Shown here in pieces: positions 35,619 to 43,858 of a DNA stretch of 64,000 nt; the first letter of the stretch is position 1; each line of letters starts with the position of its first letter. The stretch comes from an uncultured bacterium. Its GTDB lineage: Bacteria; Bacillota; Clostridia; Oscillospirales; Oscillospiraceae. The stretch lies in NCBI GenBank assembly GCA_947073515.1, contig CAMTMC010000005.1, positions 27,302 to 91,301 of the forward strand, written 5' to 3'. Under the pieces are notes generated by a model. The model was not told the DNA's origin. It ran no database searches and saw only the letters and a program-made list of their open reading frames with translations. The position numbers were made by a program, and so were the translations under genes.

Positions 35619-37103
35619 TTAATTCAGTTTCTCCAGCCCCAGCCTCAGCCGGCGCAGGGTCTCGTCCTTGCCCAGAATCCAGCAGATCTCCACCGCCCCG
35701 CCGGGGGTGACCGCCTTGCCGGCGGCGGCGATCCGCACCGGCCACATGAGGGTGGCGTTTTTCACCTGCATCCCCTCGGCCAGGCCGGTCAGGGTCTCAT
35801 GGATGTTCTCCTGGCTCCAGGTGTGGACCGCCCCCAGCACCACAACGGCGGCGGAAAGCATCTCTTTGGCCACCTCGGGGGTGCACTTGGACTTCTTGTT
35901 TGTGAACAGCTCGGCGCTGTACTCAGGCAGGGCGTCAAAGAAATCCACCTTCTCCGGGATCTCGGTGAGCTTCTCGCACCGGGCCTGGAGCAGCTCGGCG
36001 ATCTTCTCCACCGGGAGCTCCCCGTTCCGCACAGTCTGGCGGATATAGGGCTCCGCCGCCCGGGCGAAGTCCTCCGGGGACATGGAGCGCAGGTACAGGG
36101 CGTTGAAGTGGGTCAGCTTGTCCAGGTCAAAGATGGCGGGAGACTTGGACATGCCCTCCAGGTCAAAGGCCCGGGCCAGCTCCTCCAGGGAGAAGACCTC
36201 CCGCTCGGCGATGTCCCCCCGGGGGGACCAGCCCAGCAGCGCCACGTAGTTGAGGATGGCCTCCGTGAGGAAGCCCTGGTCCTTCAAATCCTCGTAGGAG
36301 GGGTCGCCGTGGCGCTTGGACATCTTATTCTGCCCGTCCCGCATCACGGGGGAACAGTGGACATAGGTGGGGATCTCCCAGCCAAAGCCCTGGTACAACA
36401 GGTTATACTTGGGGGCGGAGGACAGGTACTCGCTGCCCCGGACCACGTGGGTGATCCCCATCAGGTGGTCGTCGATGACATTAGCGAAGTTGTAGGTAGG
36501 CATGCCGTCCCGCTTGATGAGCACCTGGTCGTCCAGGGTCTTGTTCTCCACAGTGATGTCTCCGAAAATGGCGTCGTGGAAGGTGGTAGTCCCCTCCCGG
36601 GGGATTTTTTGGCGGATCACATAGGGCTCCCCGGCGTCTACCCGGGCCTGGGCCTGGGCCGGGGACAGCTCCCGGCAGGGGTCGGCGGCCTTTTGGAAGG
36701 CGCCCTCCTCCTCCCCCTCCGCCTTCTCGCAGAAGCAGTAGTAGGCGTGGCCCCGCTCCACCAGCAGGCGGGCATACTTACCGTACGTGTCCCGGCGCTC
36801 CGACTGGATATAGGGGGCCACGGGGCCGCCTACATCGGGGCCCTCGTCGTGATCCAGCTTACACTCGGCCAGGGTCTTGTAGATCACATCGGTGGCCCCC
36901 TCCACCAGGCGGCCCTGGTCGGTGTCCTCGATGCGCAGGATAAACGTCCCCCCGGCGTTCCGGGCGATGAGCCAGGTGTACAGGGCGGTGCGCAGATTGC
37001 CCACGTGCATATAGCCGGTGGGGCTGGGGGCAAAGCGGGTACGGACCTTCCCTTTTGGGATTTTGGCCTCCATCTCCTCGAAATACTTCATATCCAAAGA
37101 CAT
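35619..37103 (-). CDS. gltX: Glutamyl-tRNA synthetase
   Basis: The 494-residue class I synthetase charges tRNA-Glu. The HIGH-type motif is in RTRFAPSPTGYMHVGNLRTAL and the KMSKS-type motif is KMSKRHG. Further family marks are FILRIEDTDQGRLVEGA, YNFANVIDDHLMGITHVVRG and LTEAILNYVALLGW. I chose the ATG at 37103, eight bases after GGGAGG; two earlier Met codons in the track ORF are too close to or upstream of that site. The discriminating (Glu only) versus non-discriminating nature cannot be read by eye. It has its own promoter and terminator. Confidence 0.97.
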   Translation of the reverse strand: MSLDMKYFEEMEAKIPKGKVRTRFAPSPTGYMHVGNLRTALYTWLIARNAGGTFILRIEDTDQGRLVEGATDVIYKTLAECKLDHDEGPDVGGPVAPYIQSERRDTYGKYARLLVERGHAYYCFCEKAEGEEEGAFQKAADPCRELSPAQAQARVDAGEPYVIRQKIPREGTTTFHDAIFGDITVENKTLDDQVLIKRDGMPTYNFANVIDDHLMGITHVVRGSEYLSSAPKYNLLYQGFGWEIPTYVHCSPVMRDGQNKMSKRHGDPSYEDLKDQGFLTEAILNYVALLGWSPRGDIAEREVFSLEELARAFDLEGMSKSPAIFDLDKLTHFNALYLRSMSPEDFARAAEPYIRQTVRNGELPVEKIAELLQARCEKLTEIPEKVDFFDALPEYSAELFTNKKSKCTPEVAKEMLSAAVVVLGAVHTWSQENIHETLTGLAEGMQVKNATLMWPVRIAAAGKAVTPGGAVEICWILGKDETLRRLRLGLEKLN

Positions 37104-37187
37104 TGTCATTTCCTCCCGTTTCAGGGCCGTATTCACAGCCGGCGAACACCGGATGAAACATACAGGCTCAAAGTTGTGTTGTGGGCT

Positions 37188-37216
37188 ATTATATGGGATT
37201 TTTAGGATTTTGGCAA
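37188..37216 (-). promoter_or_regulatory. Promoter of gltX
   Basis: On the minus strand TTGCCA and TATAAT are spaced 17 bp apart, followed by an 85-base leader containing a small CCGG/CCGG stem. Confidence 0.78.
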
Positions 37217-37265
37217 GAGAATTATTTCCTCAGAGGCGGCGGCCGCAAAATTTACGTTCTGTTCA

Positions 37266-37294
37266 TTGCTTTTTTACACAAATCGGTTTATGAT
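37266..37294 (+). promoter_or_regulatory. Promoter of the 37340 membrane protein
   Basis: TTGCTT (37266-37271) and TATGAT (37289-37294) are spaced 17 bp apart, 45 bases before the TTG start codon. Confidence 0.7.
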
Positions 37295-37339
37295 AAATGT
37301 ATCCCCCATCAAATTTCACAATTAAAGGAGCGTATATAT

Positions 37340-39031
37340 TTGAACAAACAAACACCCAAGGCCCGCGGGCCTGCTGGCCGGTTCAGCCGGCTGCTCATCA
37401 GCCTGGCCATCACGGCCACAGTGGGCTTTCTGTACTTCTACGTCTCCCTCCCCGCCCTTAACTTCCAGTCCAGCGACTTCTACAGCTTCCTGGGGCTGTT
37501 GTGCGTGGTATACATTGTGTCCGTCTTCCTGCTGTCCGCCCAACCTGCGGACAATGTGGTCCGCACCCCCAAGGAGAAGGTGGCGGAGTGGCTGAAATTC
37601 ATCAGGCGGAGCTGCCTGCCGGTGGGGGTCCTCTTCGCCGCCGTGGTGCTGGTGGCCATTGTGGGCCAGATCATCTCCATGCCCGTCTTCCGGGCCGCCG
37701 CCTACCGGGAGCTGCTGGCGGTGGAGCCCGGGGAGTTCGCCCAGGACATCAGCCAGATCTCCTTTGACAAGATCCCCACCCTGGACCGGGACTCCGCCGA
37801 GTATCTGGGCGACCGGCAGATGGGCACCCTCAGCGACATGGTCAGCCAGTTTGAGTACTCCAACGACTCCACCCAGATCAATTACCAGGGCCGGCCCGTC
37901 CGGGTGGCCCCCATCGCCTACGCCGACCTGTTCAAGTGGTTCACCAACCGGGGCAACGGCCTGCCCGCCTACGTGGTGGTGGACATGGTCACCCAGGAGG
38001 CCACCGTCACCCGCCTGTCCGAGGGGATGAAGTACTCCTTCTCCGAGCCCCTGAACCGAAACATCATCCGCCACCTGCGCTTCCAGTACCCCACCTATAT
38101 GTTCGACACCCCCCAGTTCGAGATCGACGAGCAGGGCCAGCCCTGGTGGGTGGCCCCCCGGGTAGTCAAGACCATCGGCCTGTTCGGCGGCACCGACATC
38201 CGGGGCGCCGTGCTGTGCGACGCCATCACCGGGGAGAGCGCCTATTACGACATTGCCGACGTGCCCAACTGGGTGGACAACGTGTACACCCCCCAGCTCA
38301 TTATGGAGCAGTACAACTACTACGGCACTCTGGTCAACGGCTTCATCAACTCCATCCTGGGCCAGAAGGACGTAACCCAGGTCACCAGCGGTTACAACTA
38401 TATCGCCCTGAACGACGACGTGTATGTCTACACCGGCGTCACCTCCGCCAACGCCGACCAGTCCAACCTGGGCTTCCTGCTGTCCAACCAGCGCACCAAG
38501 GAGACCAAGTACTACGAGGCCCCCGGCGCCACCGAGGCGGTGGCCCAGGCCTCCGCCATGGGCGAGGTCCAGGACCTGGGCTATCTGGCCACCTTCCCCC
38601 TGCTGCTGAACACCGCCGGGGAGCCCACCTACTTCATCCCCCTGAAAGACGCCGCCAACCTGGTCAAGAGCTACGCCATGGTCAACGTGGCCCGGTATGA
38701 CATTGTGGCGGTGGCCAGCACCGTCTCCCAGTGCGAACAGGCCTACACCCGGGAGCTCACCGAACGGGGTATCGCCCAGACCGAGGAGCTGCCCCAGACC
38801 CAGGCCAGCGGCCGGGTGGCGGAGATCCGCTCCGCCGTGCTGGAGGGCAACACCTACTTCTTCCTCCGGCTGGAGGGCGAACAGGTCTTCTACTCCCTCT
38901 CCGCCGCCCAGAACCGGGATGTGGTCACCCTCAACCCGGGCGACCGGGTCACCATCGACCACGCCATCCCCGCCGAGGGCAGCGCCAGCTCCATCCTGGA
39001 CGGCTACACCCTCACCATTACCGGCCGCTGA
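37340..39031 (+). CDS. Large membrane-anchored protein, unknown function
   Basis: The 563-residue product has three N-terminal hydrophobic segments (LLISLAITATVGFLYFYVSL, YSFLGLLCVVYIVSVFLL, LPVGVLFAAVVLVAIVGQIISM) and a large, apparently extracytoplasmic part of more than 400 residues without cysteine pairs. This part has repeated Asp/Tyr-rich strands (RGAVLCDAITGESAYYDIADVPNWVDNVY; GYNYIALNDDVYVYTGV) and a C-terminal OB-like segment (GRVAEIRSAVLEGNTYFFLRLEGEQVFYSL). I do not recognise the family. The start is TTG, supported by AAAGGAG nine bases upstream; the track start lies before the promoter. Confidence 0.8.
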   Translation: MNKQTPKARGPAGRFSRLLISLAITATVGFLYFYVSLPALNFQSSDFYSFLGLLCVVYIVSVFLLSAQPADNVVRTPKEKVAEWLKFIRRSCLPVGVLFAAVVLVAIVGQIISMPVFRAAAYRELLAVEPGEFAQDISQISFDKIPTLDRDSAEYLGDRQMGTLSDMVSQFEYSNDSTQINYQGRPVRVAPIAYADLFKWFTNRGNGLPAYVVVDMVTQEATVTRLSEGMKYSFSEPLNRNIIRHLRFQYPTYMFDTPQFEIDEQGQPWWVAPRVVKTIGLFGGTDIRGAVLCDAITGESAYYDIADVPNWVDNVYTPQLIMEQYNYYGTLVNGFINSILGQKDVTQVTSGYNYIALNDDVYVYTGVTSANADQSNLGFLLSNQRTKETKYYEAPGATEAVAQASAMGEVQDLGYLATFPLLLNTAGEPTYFIPLKDAANLVKSYAMVNVARYDIVAVASTVSQCEQAYTRELTERGIAQTEELPQTQASGRVAEIRSAVLEGNTYFFLRLEGEQVFYSLSAAQNRDVVTLNPGDRVTIDHAIPAEGSASSILDGYTLTITGR

Positions 39032-39056
39032 GGGCTGGAACCTGTATCAGACACAG

Positions 39057-39091
39057 CGAAGCCACTGGCCAGGCCAGTGGCTTCGTTATTT
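39057..39091 (+). terminator. Intrinsic terminator
   Basis: CGAAGCCACTGGC and GCCAGTGGCTTCG form a 13 bp stem with a CAG loop, followed by TTATTT. Confidence 0.82.
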
Positions 39092-39202
39092 CCAGACCGC
39101 CCCCTCACTCCGCCGGCCTGGAATTTTCCATATTTTCCCTGGGCATCTTAACTTTCTCCCGCTAAATGACGATAAAACAAATACAGAAAGGAGAACCAGC
39201 CC

Positions 39203-39781
39203 ATGAAAATTCGAGACGCCAAGCAGATCTATGGGGCACAGCTGGACGCTTTGCAGGAAAGAAAGCGGACCCTGTCCAAGTTGTTGAAAGAACAGGAAAC
39301 CGGCGCTCCTGGGGCCCCGGCCTTTGACCGGGTGGAGCTCTCCAAAGAACTATCCCAGGTCAACGCCCAATATGAGTCCACCCGGGGCGTGATGGAGGGG
39401 ATTCTGGCCCGGGAACAAACCATCCACAACAGCGAGGTGGCCAAGCAGCAGAACGAAGCCCTGGCCGAGGCCGCGGAAGAGACCATCAAAATGATGGAGG
39501 TTTTCCGGCGGATCTCCTCCGGCGCAAAGGTTCCGCCCGAGGACGAGCGGAAGCTGATGGAGTACAACCACGAGATGTATATGGCCGCCAAGGCCGCCGC
39601 CATACTGGCCCAGCGGAACGACAAGGAATACGACTCCTTATGGGAGGACGAGGAGGAGAACGCCGGTGAAACCCCGGATGCCCGGGAGATCGCGGAAAAT
39701 TCCGAGATCTCTGTTTCCGCCCCCAAGGCCGTGGCCGATTCAGCCACCGCCGACCTCCCCTCCGCCCCGGCGGAGCCGTGA
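39203..39781 (+). CDS. Coiled-coil protein, unknown function
   Basis: The 192-residue protein is nearly all helix with heptad-like charge (ALQERKRTLSKLLKEQETG; LSKELSQVNAQYESTRGVMEGIL; EALAEAAEETIKMMEVFRRI) and an acidic, Ala/Ser-rich tail (DEEENAGETPDAREIAENSE). There is no signal or membrane segment. AGAAAGGAG lies upstream of the ATG. No family is recognised, although it resembles small clostridial proteins of unknown function that carry such coiled coils. It sits alone between two terminators. Confidence 0.78.
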   Translation: MKIRDAKQIYGAQLDALQERKRTLSKLLKEQETGAPGAPAFDRVELSKELSQVNAQYESTRGVMEGILAREQTIHNSEVAKQQNEALAEAAEETIKMMEVFRRISSGAKVPPEDERKLMEYNHEMYMAAKAAAILAQRNDKEYDSLWEDEEENAGETPDAREIAENSEISVSAPKAVADSATADLPSAPAEP

Positions 39782-39786
39782 GGAGC

Positions 39787-39822
39787 AATCAGGGAGGACA
39801 CGACAGCGTGTCCTCCCTGATT
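39787..39822 (+). terminator. Strong hairpin after the coiled-coil gene
   Basis: A perfect 16 bp stem AATCAGGGAGGACACG/CGTGTCCTCCCTGATT with an ACAG loop starts five bases after the stop. No T-run follows, so it may stabilise the mRNA end or end transcription with help. Confidence 0.7.
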
Positions 39823-40208
39823 CGTAGTAAGCGGTGAAAACAATTTATCTTCCAGCTTGCGGCCACGACCAAGTCAAAGCTCAATTTGACATCTGGCGAT
39901 TTTGACCGGGTTTGCGCTCAAAACCAAATCGAAGCCCAATTCGGCACCCACAAGGGGTACGCCAATCCGTAAGGCGGCAGAGCCACCGGCGGCTGTGCGT
40001 CAGATCTGATTTGGAGAGGCGGAACAAAGGAGTAGATGGCGGTTTTCATAAAAAATGATCGGAGCAATGCAGCCTTTCACCCCACATCCCCCATCTCCTC
40101 TCAGCCCCGAGTCCAGCGAAGCGAATCGGGGCCGAAGGCGAAAAAATTCCCACCAGAGTACAGCTTTCGGCAAAGCCGGAAACGGGACGGTGATGGGAAT
40201 TTCTTTAC
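39823..40208. other. Non-coding stretch with inverted repeats before tRNA-Leu
   Basis: About 385 bp with no supported gene on either strand; the small track ORFs lack ribosome-binding sites. It contains GCCCCGA/TCGGGGC and AAATTCCCA/TGGGAATTT inverted repeats, the latter enclosing a GCTTT/AAAGC stem. Sequence character differs from neighbouring coding regions. Confidence 0.6.
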
Positions 40209-40293
40209 TGGTACGGGCATGGGGACTTGAACCCCAACGCATCGCTGCATGAGAACCTAAATCTCACATGTCTACCAATTCCATCATGCCCGC
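40209..40293 (-). tRNA. tRNA-Leu (anticodon TAG)
   Basis: The 85-nt minus-strand sequence folds as a class II tRNA. The acceptor GCGGGCA pairs with TGCCCGT (first pair G:U), the discriminator is A and CCA is encoded. The D-arm contains GGAATTGGTAGAC. The anticodon stem TGAGA/TCTCA encloses TTTAGGT, giving anticodon TAG for CUA/CUN leucine codons. A long variable arm and a GGTTCAAGTCC T-arm follow. Confidence 0.96.
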
Positions 40294-40425
40294 GTATCAC
40301 TCTGCCATCATACACAATCACGGGCCAAAAGTCAACCGGGGGAGGCGCTGAAAGATTCATTTTCCTGTTTCACCCGTTAGCCGTAAGAAAACCAGGGATA
40401 AAAACGCCCTGCCCGGTCCCATCCC

Positions 40426-41121
40426 CTATTTTCTGAAGCTCCCGCCGTGATAGCAGATATATCGGCGGCATTGATACAGGACAATCATTTCCAAAGACCG
40501 CCGCGCTTGCGCTGGATCAAGACAATATTCTGGGTTTGCGACCACCAGTTTCTTCCCCTCAATCACCGCCGCGTCACCAGTGATCATATACGAATGATCC
40601 AGCGCCCGAATGGATATATGTCCCGGCGTATGTCCAGGCGAGCTGATGACCTCACAGCCTCCACCCCAATCAAACTGCGTTTGAGGGAAAAGCGGCTCAT
40701 CAATCCGTACAGATCTCAGACGCCTGTACCGGCCGCAAAACTGCTCTCCAAACGCCTTTTGGTCATCTGGCAGCTTGTCCTGAAGGGCTTCACCCTGTTG
40801 AAGCCGGAGATTTTTAAGTTCTCCAGAAATGTACGGGGCTTCGATATCGGAAGCGCTGATTTTGATGGCTGGATATGCCTCCTTCAGTTCAGCGGCAGCC
40901 CCCATATGGTCATCATCCTGATGGGTCAAGACCAATCTTGTTAAAGCACTTGGCTGGATATTATGCGCATAAAGCTGTTCTACCAGCATATCCAGCGAGC
41001 CAGGATACCCGCAATCCACCAGGACAGTCTCCTTTTTCCCGAACAGTACCACCGGAAAAAGAGTTTGCTCCATATCTCCAGACTGATAGCACAGATTTAA
41101 TATTTCGTACGCTCTGTCCAT
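40426..41121 (-). CDS. MBL-fold metallo-hydrolase
   Basis: The 231-residue protein has the metallo-beta-lactamase fold metal motif VLTHQDDDHMG (HxxxDH variant with Gln at the second position), a later His in SSPGHTPGHISI, and the Asp in MITGDAAVIEG. It starts with short strands around PVVLFGKKETVLVDCGYPGS. Substrate unknown; many such proteins are glyoxalase II-like. Codon use is less GC-biased than the neighbours, hinting at later acquisition. The ATG follows AAGGAG; the track start is 22 codons too early. Confidence 0.88.
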   Translation of the reverse strand: MDRAYEILNLCYQSGDMEQTLFPVVLFGKKETVLVDCGYPGSLDMLVEQLYAHNIQPSALTRLVLTHQDDDHMGAAAELKEAYPAIKISASDIEAPYISGELKNLRLQQGEALQDKLPDDQKAFGEQFCGRYRRLRSVRIDEPLFPQTQFDWGGGCEVISSPGHTPGHISIRALDHSYMITGDAAVIEGKKLVVANPEYCLDPAQARRSLEMIVLYQCRRYICYHGGSFRK

Positions 41122-41212
41122 CCGCAACTCCTTATAGAATTTTGATTGATTGTTTTGGTGCTGTTGCGGCAAAACCCACAGTCCCATCTCCGCTTGGGAA
41201 GGCTTCTATCCC

Positions 41213-41623
41213 TTATCCCTCCATGCTCTGGGCCAGGGCCTCCACCGCCCGGGCCACATAGCCCGCCAGCGGCAGCTCCTCCACCCCGGCCACCATGACC
41301 CCGCAGCTGTTCATGGGCACCAGGAACTTCTTCCCCCGGCAGCCGCCCACCGCCTGGGCCATGGCCGGGGTCACCTCTCCCAGGATGGCGTCAGCCACCA
41401 CGATCCCCACCGGGCCCAGCACCCCGTCGGCATCCGCCACCCCCCGGACCACCGGGTTTTCCCCCGTGGCCCCGAAGTCGGCCCCGGCCTTCAGCATGGT
41501 GGCTGTGGCGGTGGCGTTGGTGCCCAGGGCGTACACCCGGGCCTGGGGGAGCCGGGCCTTGACCCCCTCCACCAGCAGCTTGCCCAGGCGGCCCCCCTGG
41601 CCGTCGATTACCACAATTTTCAT
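41213..41623 (-). CDS. DUF3842 family protein
   Basis: The 136-residue protein reads MKIVVIDGQGGRLGKLLVEGV, then YALGTNATATATMLKAGADFGATGENPVV and VLGPVGIVVADAILGEVTPAMAQAV, the characteristic DUF3842 sequence found across Clostridia. The GQGGxxG start suggests a Rossmann-like nucleotide-binding fold, but no activity is known. It lies 60 bases downstream of the patatin gene on the same strand and may share its transcript. Confidence 0.9.
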   Translation of the reverse strand: MKIVVIDGQGGRLGKLLVEGVKARLPQARVYALGTNATATATMLKAGADFGATGENPVVRGVADADGVLGPVGIVVADAILGEVTPAMAQAVGGCRGKKFLVPMNSCGVMVAGVEELPLAGYVARAVEALAQSMEG

Positions 41624-41683
41624 CCCAATCCATCCTTCCGCCCCGGCCTTCCGAACCTGGCCGGGGCTGTTGTTCTCCGTCCC

Positions 41684-42535
41684 TCAGCGGGACAGATAGT
41701 CCCGCAGCTCCTCCATCCGGTCCGCCGCCATCTGGTAGCCGGCCCCCCAGAGCAGGCGCAGCTTCTCCACGTCCCGCTCCGTCCGGGATACCCCAAGGGT
41801 GGAGTCCGGGGCGAAGACAAAAACCTTCCCCTCCCGCTCCAGCCGGAGCAGCTCGTCACGCTCCCGGTTATACACCTCCGCCCGGCGCTCCACCAGCTGG
41901 AGAAAGGCCGGGTAGTCCCGGTATTTCCTCCGGAGCAGCCCCTTGGGCTTATCCGGCTTTCGCACATAGCCCCTGGGCCGGGTGAGGACCACCACCACCC
42001 GGTCACACCCCTGGTCCAGCGCCCGCCGCCAGGGGATGGCGTCGGCCATGCCCCCGTCCAAATAGGGCTGGCCGTCGATCTCATAGATGGGGAACAGCAG
42101 GGGCATGGCGCAGCTGGCCTGGATCACTTTGGAGCGGCGGTCCCTCCGGGGGACAGGCAGGTAGTCCGCCCGGCCGGTGTTCAGGTTGGTCACCACCGCC
42201 TCCACCTGACCGGGGAAGGCGGCGAAGGTATCATAATCAAAGGGTACCAGCTCATTGGGGATGGTATCGTACACAAACCGCAGGCCGAAGTAGCTTCGGT
42301 TTTTCTTGTCCGCCAGGTTGCCCATCCCCATATAGCGCCTGTCGTTGGCGTAGCGGGTGACCACCTCCAGGTTCCTCCCTGGCTGCCGGGACACGTAGCT
42401 CACCCCGTAGGCGATGCCCGCCGACACGCCGGCCACATAGTCGGCCATAATATCCCCCTTCAGCAGGCCGTCACACACCCCGCTGGAAAAAATCGCCCTG
42501 AGGGCCCCGCCCTCCAGCACCAATCCTGTTTTCAT
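41684..42535 (-). CDS. Patatin-like phospholipase
   Basis: The 283-residue cytoplasmic protein has the patatin catalytic set: the oxyanion-hole motif LVLEGGALRAIFSSG at the N-terminus, the nucleophile GVSAG (GxSxG) near residue 41, and the catalytic Asp in YLDGGMADAIPW. It resembles the YjjU/RssA-type bacterial patatins that hydrolyse acyl esters. I start at the ATG preceded by GGGAGG; the track's first codon is a GTG before that site. It is divergent from xpaC. Confidence 0.93.
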   Translation of the reverse strand: MKTGLVLEGGALRAIFSSGVCDGLLKGDIMADYVAGVSAGIAYGVSYVSRQPGRNLEVVTRYANDRRYMGMGNLADKKNRSYFGLRFVYDTIPNELVPFDYDTFAAFPGQVEAVVTNLNTGRADYLPVPRRDRRSKVIQASCAMPLLFPIYEIDGQPYLDGGMADAIPWRRALDQGCDRVVVVLTRPRGYVRKPDKPKGLLRRKYRDYPAFLQLVERRAEVYNRERDELLRLEREGKVFVFAPDSTLGVSRTERDVEKLRLLWGAGYQMAADRMEELRDYLSR

Positions 42536-42632
42536 AGTACCTCCCACCGCCCCGGCGGCGCGTCTGTTTTTCTTATTATACCCCCTCTCCCGGATTTTTG
42601 CAAATCCAGGTGGGGCGGGACCGGCAATTTTC

Positions 42633-42661
42633 TTGACACTCCCCGCCCCTGGGGGTACAAT
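42633..42661 (+). promoter_or_regulatory. Promoter of the xpaC-telA operon
   Basis: Consensus TTGACA and TACAAT are spaced 17 bp apart, 30 bases before the xpaC ATG. Confidence 0.85.
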
Positions 42662-42691
42662 AAGCTAAAGTATAATCTGGAGGTTCCCAAT

Positions 42692-43402
42692 ATGGCTGTC
42701 CACAAAAAGGTTTCCGTCCTGCCCATCTACCTGGTGGGGCTGTGCTGGCTGGTGTACGCCCTGCTGTTCCCCTTGAGATCCATCCCCCACTACGTCCTGT
42801 GCGCTGTTTTGTCCCTGGTGGTCTTTGTGACAGGCAAGGCCATCTTCCCCGACAAGGTCTACCAGACCCCCGCCACCCCGGAGGAGAAGGCCAAGGAGGC
42901 TAAACAGGAGGCGGCCAAGCCCAAGGAGGAGGAAAACCCCCAGGTGGCCGCTCTGAGGAAGGAGCGGGACCGGGCCATCTCCGAGCTGCGCCGCCTGAAC
43001 GACGCCATCCCCGACGAGAAGATCTCCGCCCAGATCGACCACCTGGAGGAGGTCACCGGGAAAATTATCTACCATGTGATGCTCAACCCGGAGAAAAAGC
43101 CCCAGATCTCCCGGTTCCTGGACTACTTCCTGCCCACCACCATCAAACTGCTCAACGCTTACGACCGGATGGACTCCGCTGGTATCTCTGGCAGCAATAT
43201 CGACGCCACCAAGCAAAAGGTGGAGAAGATGCTGGATACCCTGTGCGCCGCCTTTGACAAGCAGCTGGACGCCCTCTTTGGGGACGAGGCCCTGGATATC
43301 TCCACCGACATCACTGTCATGGAGAACCTGCTGGCCCAGGAGGGGCTGTCCGGCCCCTCCGCCCCCACCAGCGGGGAGGACGGCATCAACCTGGAACTGT
43401 AA
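42692..43402 (+). CDS. XpaC-like 5-bromo-4-chloroindolyl phosphate hydrolysis family protein
   Basis: The 236-residue product has two N-terminal transmembrane helices (LPIYLVGLCWLVYALLFPL and YVLCAVLSLVVFVTGKAIF), a Lys/Glu-rich linker, and a helical cytoplasmic domain (ISELRRLNDAIPDEKISAQIDHLEEVTGKIIYHV; YFLPTTIKLLNAYDRM). This is the layout of the XpaC family, which in Firmicutes is regularly followed by a TelA gene. The family name comes from a phenotype and no enzyme activity is established. GGAGG precedes the ATG. First gene of the operon. Confidence 0.88.
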   Translation: MAVHKKVSVLPIYLVGLCWLVYALLFPLRSIPHYVLCAVLSLVVFVTGKAIFPDKVYQTPATPEEKAKEAKQEAAKPKEEENPQVAALRKERDRAISELRRLNDAIPDEKISAQIDHLEEVTGKIIYHVMLNPEKKPQISRFLDYFLPTTIKLLNAYDRMDSAGISGSNIDATKQKVEKMLDTLCAAFDKQLDALFGDEALDISTDITVMENLLAQEGLSGPSAPTSGEDGINLEL

Positions 43403-43417
43403 GAACGGAGGACCATG

Positions 43418-43858
43418 ATGAGGAAAAAGAACGCCCCTCCATGGCTGCGCTGGGTCTATCTAGCTATGACTGTTTTCTTCCCCTTCGCGTCCTGGATGGA
43501 TTTCCGGCAGTACCAGCACTACCAATCCCTCAGCCTGTTCAGCGCCGGGGAGTGGGAGGAGATCCTAAACAGCCTTCACTTCCACTGGGCGATCCAGGCC
43601 CTTCTAACCGCCTGCCTGCTCTACCTCTTTTTCACCTTGACCCGGAACCAAAACCGCGTCCTCGGGCACAGCCTTGGTGACAGCGTCTTCTCCACTGTGC
43701 TGCTCCTCTTCTGGGCCTGTCTGCCCCTGCTCATCTCTGTCCAGGGCAACGCGCAGGTACTGTGGGGGATTACGCTGGCCGCTCTCGTGGTTATCGCTGG
43801 GTACGGCTGGATCAAATTTATGAAAAACAAACGACTGGAGGAAACTGAACATGAGTGA
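43418..43858 (+). CDS. Multi-pass membrane protein in the xpaC-telA operon
   Basis: The protein of 146 residues has four likely transmembrane helices (VYLAMTVFFPFASWM, HWAIQALLTACLLYLFFTL, VFSTVLLLFWACLPLLIS, VLWGITLAALVVIAGYGWI) and a basic/acidic C-terminal tail. I know no family for it. I take the second of two consecutive ATG codons because GGAGG is only three bases before the first. Its last eight bases overlap telA, and the gap to xpaC is 15 bp, so it belongs to the operon. Confidence 0.75.
   Translation: MRKKNAPPWLRWVYLAMTVFFPFASWMDFRQYQHYQSLSLFSAGEWEEILNSLHFHWAIQALLTACLLYLFFTLTRNQNRVLGHSLGDSVFSTVLLLFWACLPLLISVQGNAQVLWGITLAALVVIAGYGWIKFMKNKRLEETEHE

Noticed and set aside
35379-37205. 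608-residue plus-strand ORF
   Set aside because: Antisense shadow of gltX with no start signals.
37322-38962. 546-residue minus-strand ORF
   Set aside because: Antisense to the membrane protein at 37340-39031, which has promoter, ribosome-binding site, signal-type helices and terminator.
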